Source: Eutreptiella sp. 'Long Island Sound 2002' (taxonomy: Eukaryota > Euglenozoa > Euglenophyceae > Eutreptiales > Eutreptiaceae). Taken from it: DNA of 64,000 nt. A program made the translations under genes and the position numbers. The stretch covers positions 19,816,500 to 19,880,499 of the forward strand of contig OZ038384.1 in the NCBI GenBank assembly GCA_964036045.1, written 5' to 3'. Below, one piece after another: positions 44,995-56,141 of the stretch (positions are counted from its first letter, which is position 1; every line of letters starts with the position of its first letter). The notes beneath the pieces were generated by a model. The model saw only the letters and a program-made list of their open reading frames with translations, did no database searches and was not told the origin of the DNA.

Positions 44995-46473
44995 GGAGCT
45001 TACTTGAGGGGTAGCGGCCCCTGCTCGGTTTCGGCTCAGGTGGTCTTCCCAGGTGGCTCAAAGGGCCATCTCTGGTCTTGCCCCGGAACAGATCGCCGTA
45101 GGTGGGTGGGTTACCGCCAGGCGGCTCGTCCTGGCTGGACATGTGATCCAGCACCCTCTGAACGAAGGTATTCCCATTATAGGAACCGGAGACGATTGAG
45201 TCCACTTCCCACCAGGCTTTGTCCTGGCCTTTGCCCTCACGCTGGTTTCCCCAGTCGTGAAAGGGCTGATCCATATACCCCTGAACCAGATCCAGCTCCT
45301 CTTCTGTGAGGGGGTCTTCCGATTCTTCGATGTCAACAGGGGGAACCGCAAAGCACTGCCTCCATGGCTCTGCTATGATGCGGTTGACACACACGAAGTC
45401 CCTGGCGTCGGCCTGATCAAGGCCCCCATCCACATAGTGGAATTCCGTTGGCCATCTCTGGGGTGGCATGGGCTGTCCCTTAGCGTCCTGATAGACACTC
45501 TCTCCAGCCGGTAGGACGACCTTGTTTAAGGTCATGTTGGTCAATGAGGCTACCCAATGTCGGGTACTTTCCTCCTCGGTGCATCCCATAGAAACAACCA
45601 GCACTGCCTTGGAGCGGTCCTTGCGAATCTTCGCTATCGCTCTTGGAATGTCCCATCGAGGGCAATGGATCCACATCATGCCCTGATGCGGACCCCAGTG
45701 CTTCTTCCACGCGGAGTCCTGTGCGCTCCAGTACTTCTCACACACCCGAAGATGGGCGGAGGTTCCTGATGAGAACGCATCCAGGGCCAGATCCGAAGCT
45801 CCCAAGTCCGCGACAACTCGGACCGCCACTTCCGGCAATACGCCGTACTCCTGGTTTGCAGGACCAGTTGGCTCAGTGTCCAGTGCGGCCTCTTCGAGCT
45901 GATTGCGTTCGGGGTGGATCCATTGGCATTCCACATGGTGCTCAGGTGACGAAAGCCACGAGAGTTGGTCGTCCTGGTACAGGGTCATGAAAGCCTGGGC
46001 CGGGAGGACGCCGGAGTCCGTGTCCATCATGAAGTCGTACCCGACGATCATGTCCGAGTCCATCTCGGCCTCGTAGAAGCGACCGTGCAGGAGGATTTCC
46101 TTGCCGAGGTCTGGGCGGCTCAGCTCACGATGGTTCATGAACTGCAGCCCAATGGCCGCTTCCTTCGTGCCTCCCACCATGTACTGGCCGTTCGCCACCT
46201 TCAGCCTGACAGGTTTCCGACTGTCGGTCAGACACTCTGGTGGAAGTAGGCGAGCCTTGACCAAGCTGACTTGAGCTCCCGTGTCGACCAACACGTCGAA
46301 AACCTTTTCCACTTCCCCGCATAAGGCACGGACCTTAAGGTGCAACTGCCGCTCATGCCCAACTCGGCGCACGGCGTGCAAGCTCAGGATCTCCGTCCGT
46401 TCCAGAAGCTCGACAAGCGACTGGTGCAGGTCGTGGACAATGGGCTCAGGCTGCCCATCTGCAGCATCCAGCT
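44824..46473 (-). repeat. 1,650-bp duplicated segment of A2 protease region, left (downstream) copy
   Basis: It matches 52,637-54,286 at a constant offset of 7,813 bases. The only difference I found is at 44,845 (C) against 52,658 (T). At 44,823 and at 46,474 the two copies become unrelated. The copies flank the foreign block as direct repeats. Confidence 0.93.
44954..46473 (-). pseudogene. A2 pol, protease region, downstream copy (truncated at its start)
   Basis: The frame from LDAADGQPEP to the stop at 44,954 is the same protein as in the upstream copy, with the protease motif VLVDTGAQVSLV. The open frame extends rightwards to 46,663, but those codons come from the foreign block and are not part of the protease. 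This copy lies directly before the RT frame and is the one continuous with the rest of pol. Confidence 0.8.
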
Positions 46474-46474
46474 T

Positions 46475-46508
46475 TGATTTTACCGGGCACAAAATGGCCA
46501 AAACCCGG
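46475..46508 (+). repeat. Left terminal inverted repeat of the block
   Basis: It begins TGATTTTACCGGGCA and contains GGCCAAAACC. It pairs imperfectly with 52,598-52,630. Confidence 0.5.
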
Positions 46509-47039
46509 ATTCTATTCAAATGGTTGACAAAATTGACACATCTTTGTTGTGTATTAAGCTTGTTTTGAAAATTTTGTGGTTTTTGCCTATCATTCATAAT
46601 AACAGTTGACGCATGGCTCATTTTGAGTGCCAAGATGTCATGCACATCCAATATTTCGGGCAAAACAAAAACTCAATTTGTGTGGAGAAATGAATTACTT
46701 ACTTGTCCAACACAATACAAAATGGAAACCATTGCAATGTATGTAGACAACATAGATTGACCCTCATCTACACACGATTCACATTGTCCTTGTGCTGTTT
46801 GTCTTGCACCATGCAGTTATAATGTGATATGCTCGTCAATACCCCAACTTTTCATAACAAACATTTCACTAAAAAAATCATACAAATGCCCAATCATTTG
46901 CTTCACACAATGTCTAGCAACCGATCACTGCACCTACCAACTGTCGTCAACCTTGTACGCCGCCCTAAACTCTGACCAAAACTGATCTTCTTGCAGTCTC
47001 TGCCTCGCATGCGTTTTATTACTTCAAATGTTGCAAAAT

Positions 47040-47560
47040 CAATCCTTGCCAAGCATGCAATGGGTTGTTGCACTTCATAGGGTTGCGTAATCGTAATATG
47101 CAAAATGAGTCTCGCACATGCAAAATCGCTCGCTGTATGTCAGCATGGCAGCAACAACTAATGGATGCAGGAAATGCCTGTGCTGCCATCAATCCTTGCC
47201 AAGCATGCAGTGGGTTGTTGCACTTCAGCGGGTTGCTGATAAATATTAACTGGTGAAGCAACAGAAAAATTGTCATCGCTGTGTGTTGTACCTTCAGCAG
47301 ATGGTTCAAAAACAGCTGTAATCAATTAACTTACAAATTCAGAAGAGGCCACTGGCTGAACTGTAACTCTGACTACCATCAACGAATCGTAATATGCAAA
47401 ATGAGTCTTGCAGCTGCAAAGTCGCTGCATTTCAGCAACAGCTAATGGATGGAGGAACACAAAAAAACATGCAGTGCGCTCCATGCCTCTGGTGTCAGCA
47501 AACCTGGCACAATGTGCAGTGGGTTGTTGTGCAGCAATGGTTTGCTGAGAAATAATCACT
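47040..47560. repeat. Two interleaved short repeats in the block
   Basis: One repeat contains CCAAGCATGCA(A/G)TGGGTTG and occurs near 47,047 and 47,200, with a weaker version near 47,508. Another contains TCGTAATATGCAAAATGAG and occurs near 47,089 and 47,386. They lie just downstream (minus strand) of the spliced gene. Confidence 0.6.
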
Positions 47561-47587
47561 GATCAAGAAACAGAGAAGTAGCTCAAG

Positions 47588-50500
47588 TTAAGCAATCAAA
47601 CATTGTGACTGTCCCTGCTGGCCTTGCAGAAGCTGCTGCTGCTGCTGCCCCTGCAGAAGTTGCTGCAACAGCTGCCCCTGCTGCCCCTGCAGAAAATGCT
47701 GCTGCTGCCCCTGCAGAAAATGCTGCTGCCCCTGGAGATGCTGCCCTTGCAGAAATTGCTGCCCTTGCAGAAGTTGCTGCCCTTGCAGAAGTTGCTGCAG
47801 CGTGTTATGGTTCTGTGCTTGTGCTGGCAGCAATGGCAACCCTTGTGGAGGCAACGCTGTCAGGACACTCTGCAATGGGTGCACTGTGTGCTGTGTTGGT
47901 GGTGGCATCAAACTTTGCAATACCTGTGTTACCAACTGTGTCGGCATCTGCGGCATCTGTGTTGGCAACTGTGTCTGCTGTGAAACTGAGCCCTGATTAC
48001 CTGCCTCCTGACCCTGCCCTTGATTTCGCAGCAACTCCAGAATGGACTCGAGCTTGGAGGAAACGTCATCCCGTGCTTGGATTGTAGTGTCTGCTTTGTC
48101 CTCTGCCTCGACACCCTGCTCCGCATGCGCTGCTGCTGCTGCTTCCTTCTGCGCCTGGGCTGCCGCCGTTTTTTTCGCCTTGTCCTCTGCCGCTTTTTTC
48201 GCCTTGTCCGCTGCTCGCTTCTCCGCTGCCGCGCGCTTCTGCTCCTTTTTTGCTGCTGCAGCCTCCTTCTGAGCCTTGGCCGCTGCTGCCTTTTTTGCTC
48301 TGTCGGCGGCCTGCTTCTCTGCTGCGGCCTGTTTCTTCTCCTGCTCCTTTGCTGCTGCTGCTGCTTCCTTCTGTGCCCGATCTGCTGCCGCCTTTTTCGC
48401 TTTGTCGGCTGCCTCCTTCTCTGCTGCGGCGCGCTTCCTCTCCGTCGCTGTTGCCGCTGCATCCTTCTTCGGCACCACCATGCTCCCGTCATCGCCCCCA
48501 TCTCCGCTGTCGCTGCTCACATGGATGTCCGCAGCACTATCGAGCCTCCGATTGCCTTTGGCCTGAAGACGACACAAAGCGAACAATGAACATCGCATGA
48601 AGACAGGGTGGCAGGCACTGTGGTAGGGTAAGAATTAGGTAAAGTAAGGTGAGGAGAAGGGTGCGCGATATGAGAAACCAGGGGGGGGGGGGGGTGCTAC
48701 CAATTGTCCGGGTGTCATAAAAAACGGGCAGGGCGCAATTTGTGTGTCGTGTATGAAAATGGATAGGCGGGCGAACACCAAGCAATGTATGTAGTGCGTG
48801 TGATGAGAAAAAAGGGGGAGCTCGTGCTGGTGTGGGGGGTGAGACCTAATGCTAGTGTGGGGGGGGGGGGGATGGGCTTGTGTTTGTGTGTGCAGGGGGG
48901 GGGGGGGTTCAAAGGGTTGCCTGTGTGTCTGAGGAGAGACAATTTTTGTAAAGCACGGAGCAAATACCTCCGCATGAATGACACTAGGTAGCATCAACCC
49001 AGGGTCACCGTATTGCAGTACTACTAAGTAGCCTGGTTCATGTGGCTGTTTGAGCGTTTGACGCTCATCCATGGCTGGCACTTGCAGGATCTCACCGTTC
49101 CGGATTGCAATGTCAGCTCCAGCAACCTTCATGCTCCACAATGTAGGTTTCAAGGGCACAAAAATAGTGTATCCCACACGTAGCTCAGCCCATGCACTTG
49201 TGTACCCTGTACCAGAACTAATTTTGGCTAAATAGCCTCCGACATATGGGTAGTCTCCAGTCGTCCCTAGCTTCTGCATGATGGCCGCAAAGTCATTTGA
49301 CAAAGAGGCCCCATCCCGCACTGCATGCAGGGGCAACAATTTCAGATTGACTGCTGCCTCATCATGCGCCCAGTCACCACGCCCAACATGCCCAAAAGCA
49401 TGTTGCGCCTTTTGCAGCACAATCTTTGCCAATGGCAATTTACGAACACATACTCCTAAACCCTCTTGTGGGAGTGGACGCATGGTACCCAGCATTCCTC
49501 CTCCCACCACTGGGGACCTTGTAACCCCTGAATCTGCCACACTACCGCCCGAGCCCCGGGTGTCATCCTCTGGTTCGGGTGCTGGAGGCTCTGTGGCCTT
49601 GGAATCCTCCGTTGGTACTGCAGGTCCACTACTGGGCTGAGAAGACGCATTCAGCAACTCATCAAAATCCAGATATGGGAACCAAGTATCGGCAGAATTA
49701 AATGCTCCATCCAAGGCACGTGCAACCTCAGGAGTGCGTGGTGTGGCTGATTCGTCATCATGCTCTAGCCGCACAGGGGACTCAGGCAGTCCTGTACCAT
49801 GTTGGTCCCGCACTGGGCTTTGCTTTTGCTGTCCTACATGGTCATGCACCCCCATGTTGGCCACATCCTGTGCCTTGTCCTCAGGGTGTGCAATGTCCAC
49901 GTTGGTGCCATCCACTGCCTGCTCTTGAAATCTGCTGTACCCGTATGCCCCTGCAGGCATCTCTGGTGGCACCAAACGGGGACGGTTCTTGCCAGCCTCC
50001 ACTGCCTGCTTCAGGCGTAGCACCAACATGTCGTGCTTTGCACTTTGTGGAAAGTACAACTCAAATTGTTCCAACAGAGCATGGAGGGAAGCCTTTGAAT
50101 ATGTTTTGAGTACGTCCATTGGTACATTCCGGGTTTCCTCTATTTGAGCAGCCATCCGTAATATCTCCTCTCGTTCAACACAACGACCAGGGGCTTTTTT
50201 GGCCTTCTTGGCTGCCGGTTTGGCCTTCTTCTTGGCCTTGTGACCACTACCAGGGGTACCCTGCGCTGTGCGCTTGCGGCTTGCTGCCTCCTCATCGGAT
50301 TCTGCAGCATAAGAAGTGTCTGACCCACTGGTATCCGTTTCCTCTGCTTGTTCAGATTCTATAATCACGTCCGGGTGAAACTCCCTGCAGCCTGGTGGTA
50401 ATTGTTCCATGGGGAGGATGTCTCTCAGTGGGTGCCAAAATGTCTTGCCCTTCTCCTGCTTGTATCTCACCTCTACCAGGCCTGGGTTGGCCTTGGTTCT

Positions 50501-50723
50501 AGGCCCAGTAACAACTTCACCACGAGCCGCCAGCAGGGTCACAGGTATGGTGGTACTGGGTGTACCAAGTGGACGCATAGAACCCCACAGGGCCCACACT
50601 GGCTCACGCAGTTTTACGCCCAGAGTGGCAGCAGTAATCACTGCATCAGGGCGGACTTGTCGGAGGATGACATCGCTACAGATAAACTGCCCTTCTATGT
50701 CCTTTGGGGTTAACATTGTCAGT
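47588..50723 (-). CDS. Spliced gene for a Lys/Ala-rich, Gln-rich nuclear-type protein
   Basis: On the minus strand the coding part of exon 1 runs from an ATG at 50,716 to GAG at 48,968. A 405-bp GT-AG intron (48,967-48,563) follows. Exon 2 runs from 48,562 to a stop at 47,588. Both junctions are phase 0, which supports the model, and the product is about 907 residues. A possible acceptor (CTAG) lies at 50,724, so there may be an upstream non-coding exon. Residues 36-103 could be a small beta-barrel (Tudor-like; a guess). A Lys-rich nuclear signal is at 160-175. A SAP-like helix pair is at about 201-240. A proline- and acid-rich linker follows. Exon 2 gives a long Lys/Ala/Glu coiled coil and a tail of LLQGQQ repeats. 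I do not recognise the family. It could be a chromatin-binding protein carried by the block. Confidence 0.6.
48563..48967 (-). other. Intron with three C homopolymers
   Basis: The donor is GAG|GTATTT and the acceptor is CGTCTTCAG|GCC, on the minus strand. It contains runs of 14, 13 and 13 C (G on the plus strand: 48,681-48,694, 48,859-48,871, 48,895-48,907). Two further runs of 14 lie upstream of exon 1 (50,774-50,787 and 50,821-50,834). Confidence 0.6.
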
Positions 50724-51398
50724 CTAGGGAGGAAATTGATGATAGGTAAGAGGCAAAAGTGTGCAGAGCCCCCGGGGGGGGGGGGGGTCCTTGGGGTTGT
50801 ACACAACACCTCAACTGAGCGGGGGGGGGGGGGGCAGATTTTTGGGTGTGTGCACAATGAATAAACTGCTACATACTGGAGTGTGGCAACACAAAACACA
50901 CTTGCTGCAAATCCACCACCAGCAGCACAGATCTCCACTTGCAGTTCAAGAATGACGAAGTCAACTGAAATCCACCAAAATCAGCAGCCCCAGGTCACGG
51001 AAATCAGAGTGAAGCCCAACCAGGATGCCCAAAACGACCTCGGAGGTCACGAAACCCAGAGTGAAATCCAAAAAGCAGGCCCAAAAGGACCTTCAGTGAA
51101 GCCTGTTGCCCAGCGCCAGAGTGCAGCAGCCCATTGCAGAGCACCACGGTGCAGAAGTGGAGGGCAACGCGAAGCAGGTGAAGAATGCCCGTAGGTGGAA
51201 GGTCCTCGAAATCAGGCCCATGCCCAAAGTCAACTCGAAGTATACTGTGCACGGAAGTGGAAAACCAGGAGTGACACAAAACAGGCAGCAGCAAGCAGCA
51301 GCAGCAGCAGCATGCCGTTCACCGGCAGTACACATCCAGTTCCTTACAGCAGTTCTCAACCATTCAAGACAGCTGGAACCACCACTGCACCACAAACC

Positions 51399-51960
51399 GA
51401 GTTCTCAGTTACCCACTCACCTCAATTCTCAACTTTATTTCAAAAACCTGGGCCAACCTTTGTGACACGAAGTTCTTTAGCGCCTTGTACGCTGCGACCA
51501 GTTCAAACCTGCGACCAGTTCAAACCGAGTTCTCAGTTAACCACACACCTTAGTTCTCATCGTCATTTCAAAAACCTGGGCCAGCCTTTGTGACGCGAAG
51601 TTCTTTAGCGCCTCGTACGGTGCGACCAGTTCAAAACGAGTTCTCAGTTAACCACACACCTCAGTTCTCATCGTCATTTCAAAAGCCTGTGGCAACCTTT
51701 GTGAAGCGAAGTTCTTTGGAGCCTCGTACGCTGCAACCAGTTCAAGCCGAGTTCTGAGTTACCTGCACACCTCAGTTCTCAAAGTCAGTTCAAAAACCTG
51801 TGCCAACCTTTGTGAAGCAAAGTTCTTTTGAGCATCGTAGGGTGGGACCAGTTCAAACTGACTTCTCAGTTAACCACACACCTCAGTTCTCATTGTCATT
51901 TCAAACACCTGCCAACCTTTGTGAAGCCTAGTTCTTTTGAGCATTGTGCGGTGCAAAGGG
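51399..51960 (+). repeat. 111-bp minisatellite, five units
   Basis: The word GAGTTCTCAGTT, or a one-base variant, starts near 51,399, 51,527, 51,638, 51,749 and 51,860. Spacing is 111 bp three times and 128 bp once, the longer unit having an extra 17-bp duplication. Since 111 is a multiple of three the array keeps frames open, but I see no evidence of coding. Confidence 0.85.
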
Positions 51961-52597
51961 CCCGTGCCTGCAAGTTTGAGATATTTGCCAAAGATGAGCT
52001 ACAAAGCCTGACCGTTGGAATGGGTACTTCTGCACCACAGGAGATCCCTTTTCAGGGAGAGTCAAGGGTTGCAGAACAGGCTTTGCAACAAATCAGGCAA
52101 ATAGTAAACTCACAGAGCCAAGACCGGGCAAAGAAGGCACAACACAAGCAAGTGCACAGCACGTCAACTGTCAACTGTTCCGAAACCTTTACCAGCAACA
52201 CAAATCAAGTCCCAGGGACCGCAGTTCTCAACAGTTCTCACCAGTTCAACGTTGTGTTTGCAAGCAAGGCAAAACGAAGGCAATTAGTACTTAGCGTTAG
52301 TCAGAAATGTTGTGTCAAAATTTAGCAGTCAATAGCCGGAAATGTCCGGATCGATCTGCACTACAGCTGAGCAGCACAAAAACAGCAGAACAACAATATT
52401 AAAACGACTTTTGGCAGGCATCTTTAGATTCAACCACAGCATTGTAATGTTCTGACACATCCACACTTTTGTGCCAAGGAATCAAATGTATTCAAGCAAT
52501 GGATTTTGCAAAAATTCATGTTTGAACGACAAATTTTTGGCACCGCGGCCGTTTCAGATCCAGTAAGCCGTTTCAGATCCAGTGCGGTAGCGTAAAT

Positions 52598-52630
52598 GCG
52601 GTTTTGGCCGCAGAATGCCCCACAAAATCA
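52598..52630 (-). repeat. Right terminal inverted repeat of the block
   Basis: On the minus strand it begins TGATTTTGTGGGGCA and contains GGCCAAAACC. Just inside it, GTTTCAGATCCAGT is repeated in tandem (near 52,550 and 52,570). Confidence 0.5.
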
Positions 52631-52636
52631 TAGGTG

Positions 52637-54286
52637 CTGCTTCAGTCGCATCTTGGCTTCGCCATACGGTCCACGCACCTGTGGGGGAAACACAGGCTTA
52701 CCGCTGAAGAAGGTATCACCATACTTCTGCTTCAGCCTGGCCCTCAATGCCTGGATCCTGGGGCAGTCATCGGACTCCGACTTGGCTTTTCCGGGCACTT
52801 GAACCACGGAGCTTACTTGAGGGGTAGCGGCCCCTGCTCGGTTTCGGCTCAGGTGGTCTTCCCAGGTGGCTCAAAGGGCCATCTCTGGTCTTGCCCCGGA
52901 ACAGATCGCCGTAGGTGGGTGGGTTACCGCCAGGCGGCTCGTCCTGGCTGGACATGTGATCCAGCACCCTCTGAACGAAGGTATTCCCATTATAGGAACC
53001 GGAGACGATTGAGTCCACTTCCCACCAGGCTTTGTCCTGGCCTTTGCCCTCACGCTGGTTTCCCCAGTCGTGAAAGGGCTGATCCATATACCCCTGAACC
53101 AGATCCAGCTCCTCTTCTGTGAGGGGGTCTTCCGATTCTTCGATGTCAACAGGGGGAACCGCAAAGCACTGCCTCCATGGCTCTGCTATGATGCGGTTGA
53201 CACACACGAAGTCCCTGGCGTCGGCCTGATCAAGGCCCCCATCCACATAGTGGAATTCCGTTGGCCATCTCTGGGGTGGCATGGGCTGTCCCTTAGCGTC
53301 CTGATAGACACTCTCTCCAGCCGGTAGGACGACCTTGTTTAAGGTCATGTTGGTCAATGAGGCTACCCAATGTCGGGTACTTTCCTCCTCGGTGCATCCC
53401 ATAGAAACAACCAGCACTGCCTTGGAGCGGTCCTTGCGAATCTTCGCTATCGCTCTTGGAATGTCCCATCGAGGGCAATGGATCCACATCATGCCCTGAT
53501 GCGGACCCCAGTGCTTCTTCCACGCGGAGTCCTGTGCGCTCCAGTACTTCTCACACACCCGAAGATGGGCGGAGGTTCCTGATGAGAACGCATCCAGGGC
53601 CAGATCCGAAGCTCCCAAGTCCGCGACAACTCGGACCGCCACTTCCGGCAATACGCCGTACTCCTGGTTTGCAGGACCAGTTGGCTCAGTGTCCAGTGCG
53701 GCCTCTTCGAGCTGATTGCGTTCGGGGTGGATCCATTGGCATTCCACATGGTGCTCAGGTGACGAAAGCCACGAGAGTTGGTCGTCCTGGTACAGGGTCA
53801 TGAAAGCCTGGGCCGGGAGGACGCCGGAGTCCGTGTCCATCATGAAGTCGTACCCGACGATCATGTCCGAGTCCATCTCGGCCTCGTAGAAGCGACCGTG
53901 CAGGAGGATTTCCTTGCCGAGGTCTGGGCGGCTCAGCTCACGATGGTTCATGAACTGCAGCCCAATGGCCGCTTCCTTCGTGCCTCCCACCATGTACTGG
54001 CCGTTCGCCACCTTCAGCCTGACAGGTTTCCGACTGTCGGTCAGACACTCTGGTGGAAGTAGGCGAGCCTTGACCAAGCTGACTTGAGCTCCCGTGTCGA
54101 CCAACACGTCGAAAACCTTTTCCACTTCCCCGCATAAGGCACGGACCTTAAGGTGCAACTGCCGCTCATGCCCAACTCGGCGCACGGCGTGCAAGCTCAG
54201 GATCTCCGTCCGTTCCAGAAGCTCGACAAGCGACTGGTGCAGGTCGTGGACAATGGGCTCAGGCTGCCCATCTGCAGCATCCAGCT
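52637..54286 (-). repeat. 1,650-bp duplicated segment of A2 protease region, right (upstream) copy
   Basis: This is the partner of 44,824-46,473. On its upstream side it is continuous with Gag, and on its downstream side it stops at the foreign block. Confidence 0.93.
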
Positions 54287-54545
54287 GCGGTCCGGGTGAT
54301 CCTCCGATACTCTCGGATAGATCTTGAAGTACATCAAACACATTGTCCGTCGCGAAGGACTGACGGGTGCAAGGGTTCGTGCCTTCACTTGCCCTCACCC
54401 CGCCTCCGCGACTGGGTGCCGGACCGGGCCTTCCGCCCGCGGCAGTCCCTTTGTGCTTATCGACTCCCGACTGGGATGGTTCAGCGCTTCCCACGTCACC
54501 ATCCTGCGACCGCCCTAGCTGGGGCCCTTGGCTGCAGAAGCTCCG
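52767..54545 (-). pseudogene. A2 pol, protease region, upstream copy
   Basis: The frame continues from the gag UAG without a change of phase. It has a Pro/Gly-rich linker, then the retropepsin motif VLVDTGAQVSLV and a long region shared with A1 of unknown role. It ends at a stop at 52,767, the same place as in the downstream copy, shortly before the foreign block begins. It is therefore cut off from RT and integrase. Confidence 0.8.
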
Positions 54546-54548
54546 CTA
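54546..54548 (-). promoter_or_regulatory. In-frame UAG between A2 gag and pol, possible readthrough site
   Basis: The stop of Gag is UAG followed by CGG AGC. The protease frame continues in phase. A stop followed by CGG is a known readthrough context in some plant viruses. The A1 equivalent is UAG AGG AGC. Confidence 0.5.
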
Positions 54549-56141
54549 GGGGGCGTCGGTTGTGGAAGAAGGGGTGTTCTCCTCCGCATCAACCTCGTTG
54601 ACGCCCTTCTTCTTTCCCCCTTTCTTACCCTTCTTGTCCTTGTCCTTGTTCTGGGCATTCTGGTTGTTCTCTTTGTTCTTGTTGTCCGACCTGCAGACCC
54701 AGTTCCGCTTGATCTCCTGGATCTCCTTGGCCAACTCGGTCCCCACCGACAACATCAGCTGCGCCAGCTCGTCCTTGTCGACCTCCACTTTGGCTTCCCG
54801 GATACCCGCGGGCGCACGCTTCTTCGACCCGTGCGCCTTCTTGTAAGCCTCCGTGTCGGCCTTGTGGGTGGGGAATGTTCGGTGGTCATGGTTGAAGCCT
54901 TTCTTCCTCCCATAACACACGAAACAGCCCTGCGGGTGAGCTCGTATGAACTCCCCAAAGCACAGCGGAGGGTCGCCAACGCGGCGAGGGTCCCTCTTCT
55001 CCTTCTTCTTCCAACCCGGCTGCAGGGGCTTCCAGCTTCCCCGGTTGTTCCCCGCGCTCAGGTTGTTGGCCACGAAGGCGCAAACAGCCACCTCGGCGGG
55101 CTCATGGTCGTCATCATCGTCGACAAGAGTCTCGTCGCCGTCGGCTCCCGCTGGGTCCATGGCAGCTTCGCCGCCAGGTCCCTCGCCAACGTACTTGACG
55201 TCGCGGTCGCCGGGCGTCAACCCGCGGGTGTGGTGGAGGTTCCGGTACTCCTTGAGGACCTCCTCTCCAACCCACTCCAGGATCTCGTCGCAGCTCATCC
55301 GCGCCGGGATGGCCTGCAGACGGATGGTCTGGCCGCTCAACTCACACTCGTCAAGGCGCCACATCGCTGGCTTCTCGCGATCGCCCGCGACGGTGATGAG
55401 GAGAGCGTTCCGCAGGAAGTGCCGTTTGACATCCCGGGCCACGTTCTTTCTCGTCCAAGCCACCACGTTCGTATCATACTCTTTGGGGAGCATCATCTTG
55501 ACCGTGTGGTTGGACTTGGCCCGCTTGGATTCCTCCTTGGTGACCCTCTTGATCCATGCTTCCGGCAGCATGGAGAGCAGGCGAGCCTGCTCGTCACCCT
55601 CGTTCCAATCCTCCACGTTGCGGCGGAGGAGGGTGTAATGCCGTCGGAAGTCTCGCCAGTCCCGTAGGCGAATCTCCCGTCCATCATGCTGAAGCTTGAT
55701 GGACTTCCACCGCTTGGCAGCGACCTGCGGAGCGTCCACCCGCTCCTGCTCGTTTAGCCACTTCTTGGCTTCCTTGAGGGTCTTGATTCTCCCCTCCTTG
55801 GTCGCCACGAAGTATAGCTCTCCGAGCAGTTCCGGCAGGCGGTACCTGAACCGTCTGAAGACATACTTCTCCGCATCAGCGGGATGAATGTCCTCAGTAA
55901 CGGTTACCCCCCAATCGTCCAGCTTCTCCAAGAAGCGGTCGAGGTTGAGGGGGTTGCTGTCGTACATGGGGGGCTTGATGTCCTTCAAGTCTTCCCACAC
56001 GGCGGCATCCGCGGCCTTAGAGACCATGAACGCCGGCCGCGAGGTCGACCGAGGTTCCCATCGGCCTCTCTCACGGACCCCGGCGGCCGCCACGTCCATC
56101 TCCTCCATGGAATCCCTGTGGCTACGCCGCGGTTCCTCCAT
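54546..56141 (-). pseudogene. gag: A2 Gag, capsid and nucleocapsid part
   Basis: This frame holds the capsid-like region, which follows A1 motif by motif (DLKDIKPPMYDSNPLNLD; LLSMLPEAWIKRV). It then has a zinc-knuckle-like stretch, CFVCYGRKKGFNHDHRTF, which lacks the last Cys seen in A1, and a Lys-rich tail ending in the UAG. The N-terminal codons of the frame are not homologous; the true path comes from another frame between about 56,141 and 55,985. The frame change is likely a mutation, since A1 Gag is one frame. Confidence 0.8.

Larger units (their letters stand above)
46475..52630. mobile_element. 6.16-kb block inside A2 with imperfect terminal inverted repeats
   Basis: The block has no similarity to gag-pol. 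Its ends read inward as TGATTTT...GGGCA...GGCCAAAACC on both sides (46,475-46,505 and 52,630-52,600), about 22 matches in 31 positions, starting at the very tips. This is what a DNA transposon looks like. It carries a spliced gene (47,588-50,723, minus strand) and minisatellites. Instead of a short target duplication it is flanked by 1,650-bp copies of A2 sequence, plus one extra base on the left and TAGGTG on the right. Whether the gene encodes the transposase is unknown. Confidence 0.55.

Noticed and set aside
46474-46663. Upstream extension of the left protease frame as a variant Gag-Pol junction
   Set aside because: The sequence right of 46,473 belongs to the foreign block; the open frame there is accidental.
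50717-50938. N-terminal 74 codons of the frame leading into the 50,716 start
   Set aside because: They are translated from C homopolymers and a likely splice acceptor, so they read as intron rather than protein.
54528-55667. Plus-strand open frame of 379 codons
   Set aside because: It is the antisense of A2 Gag.
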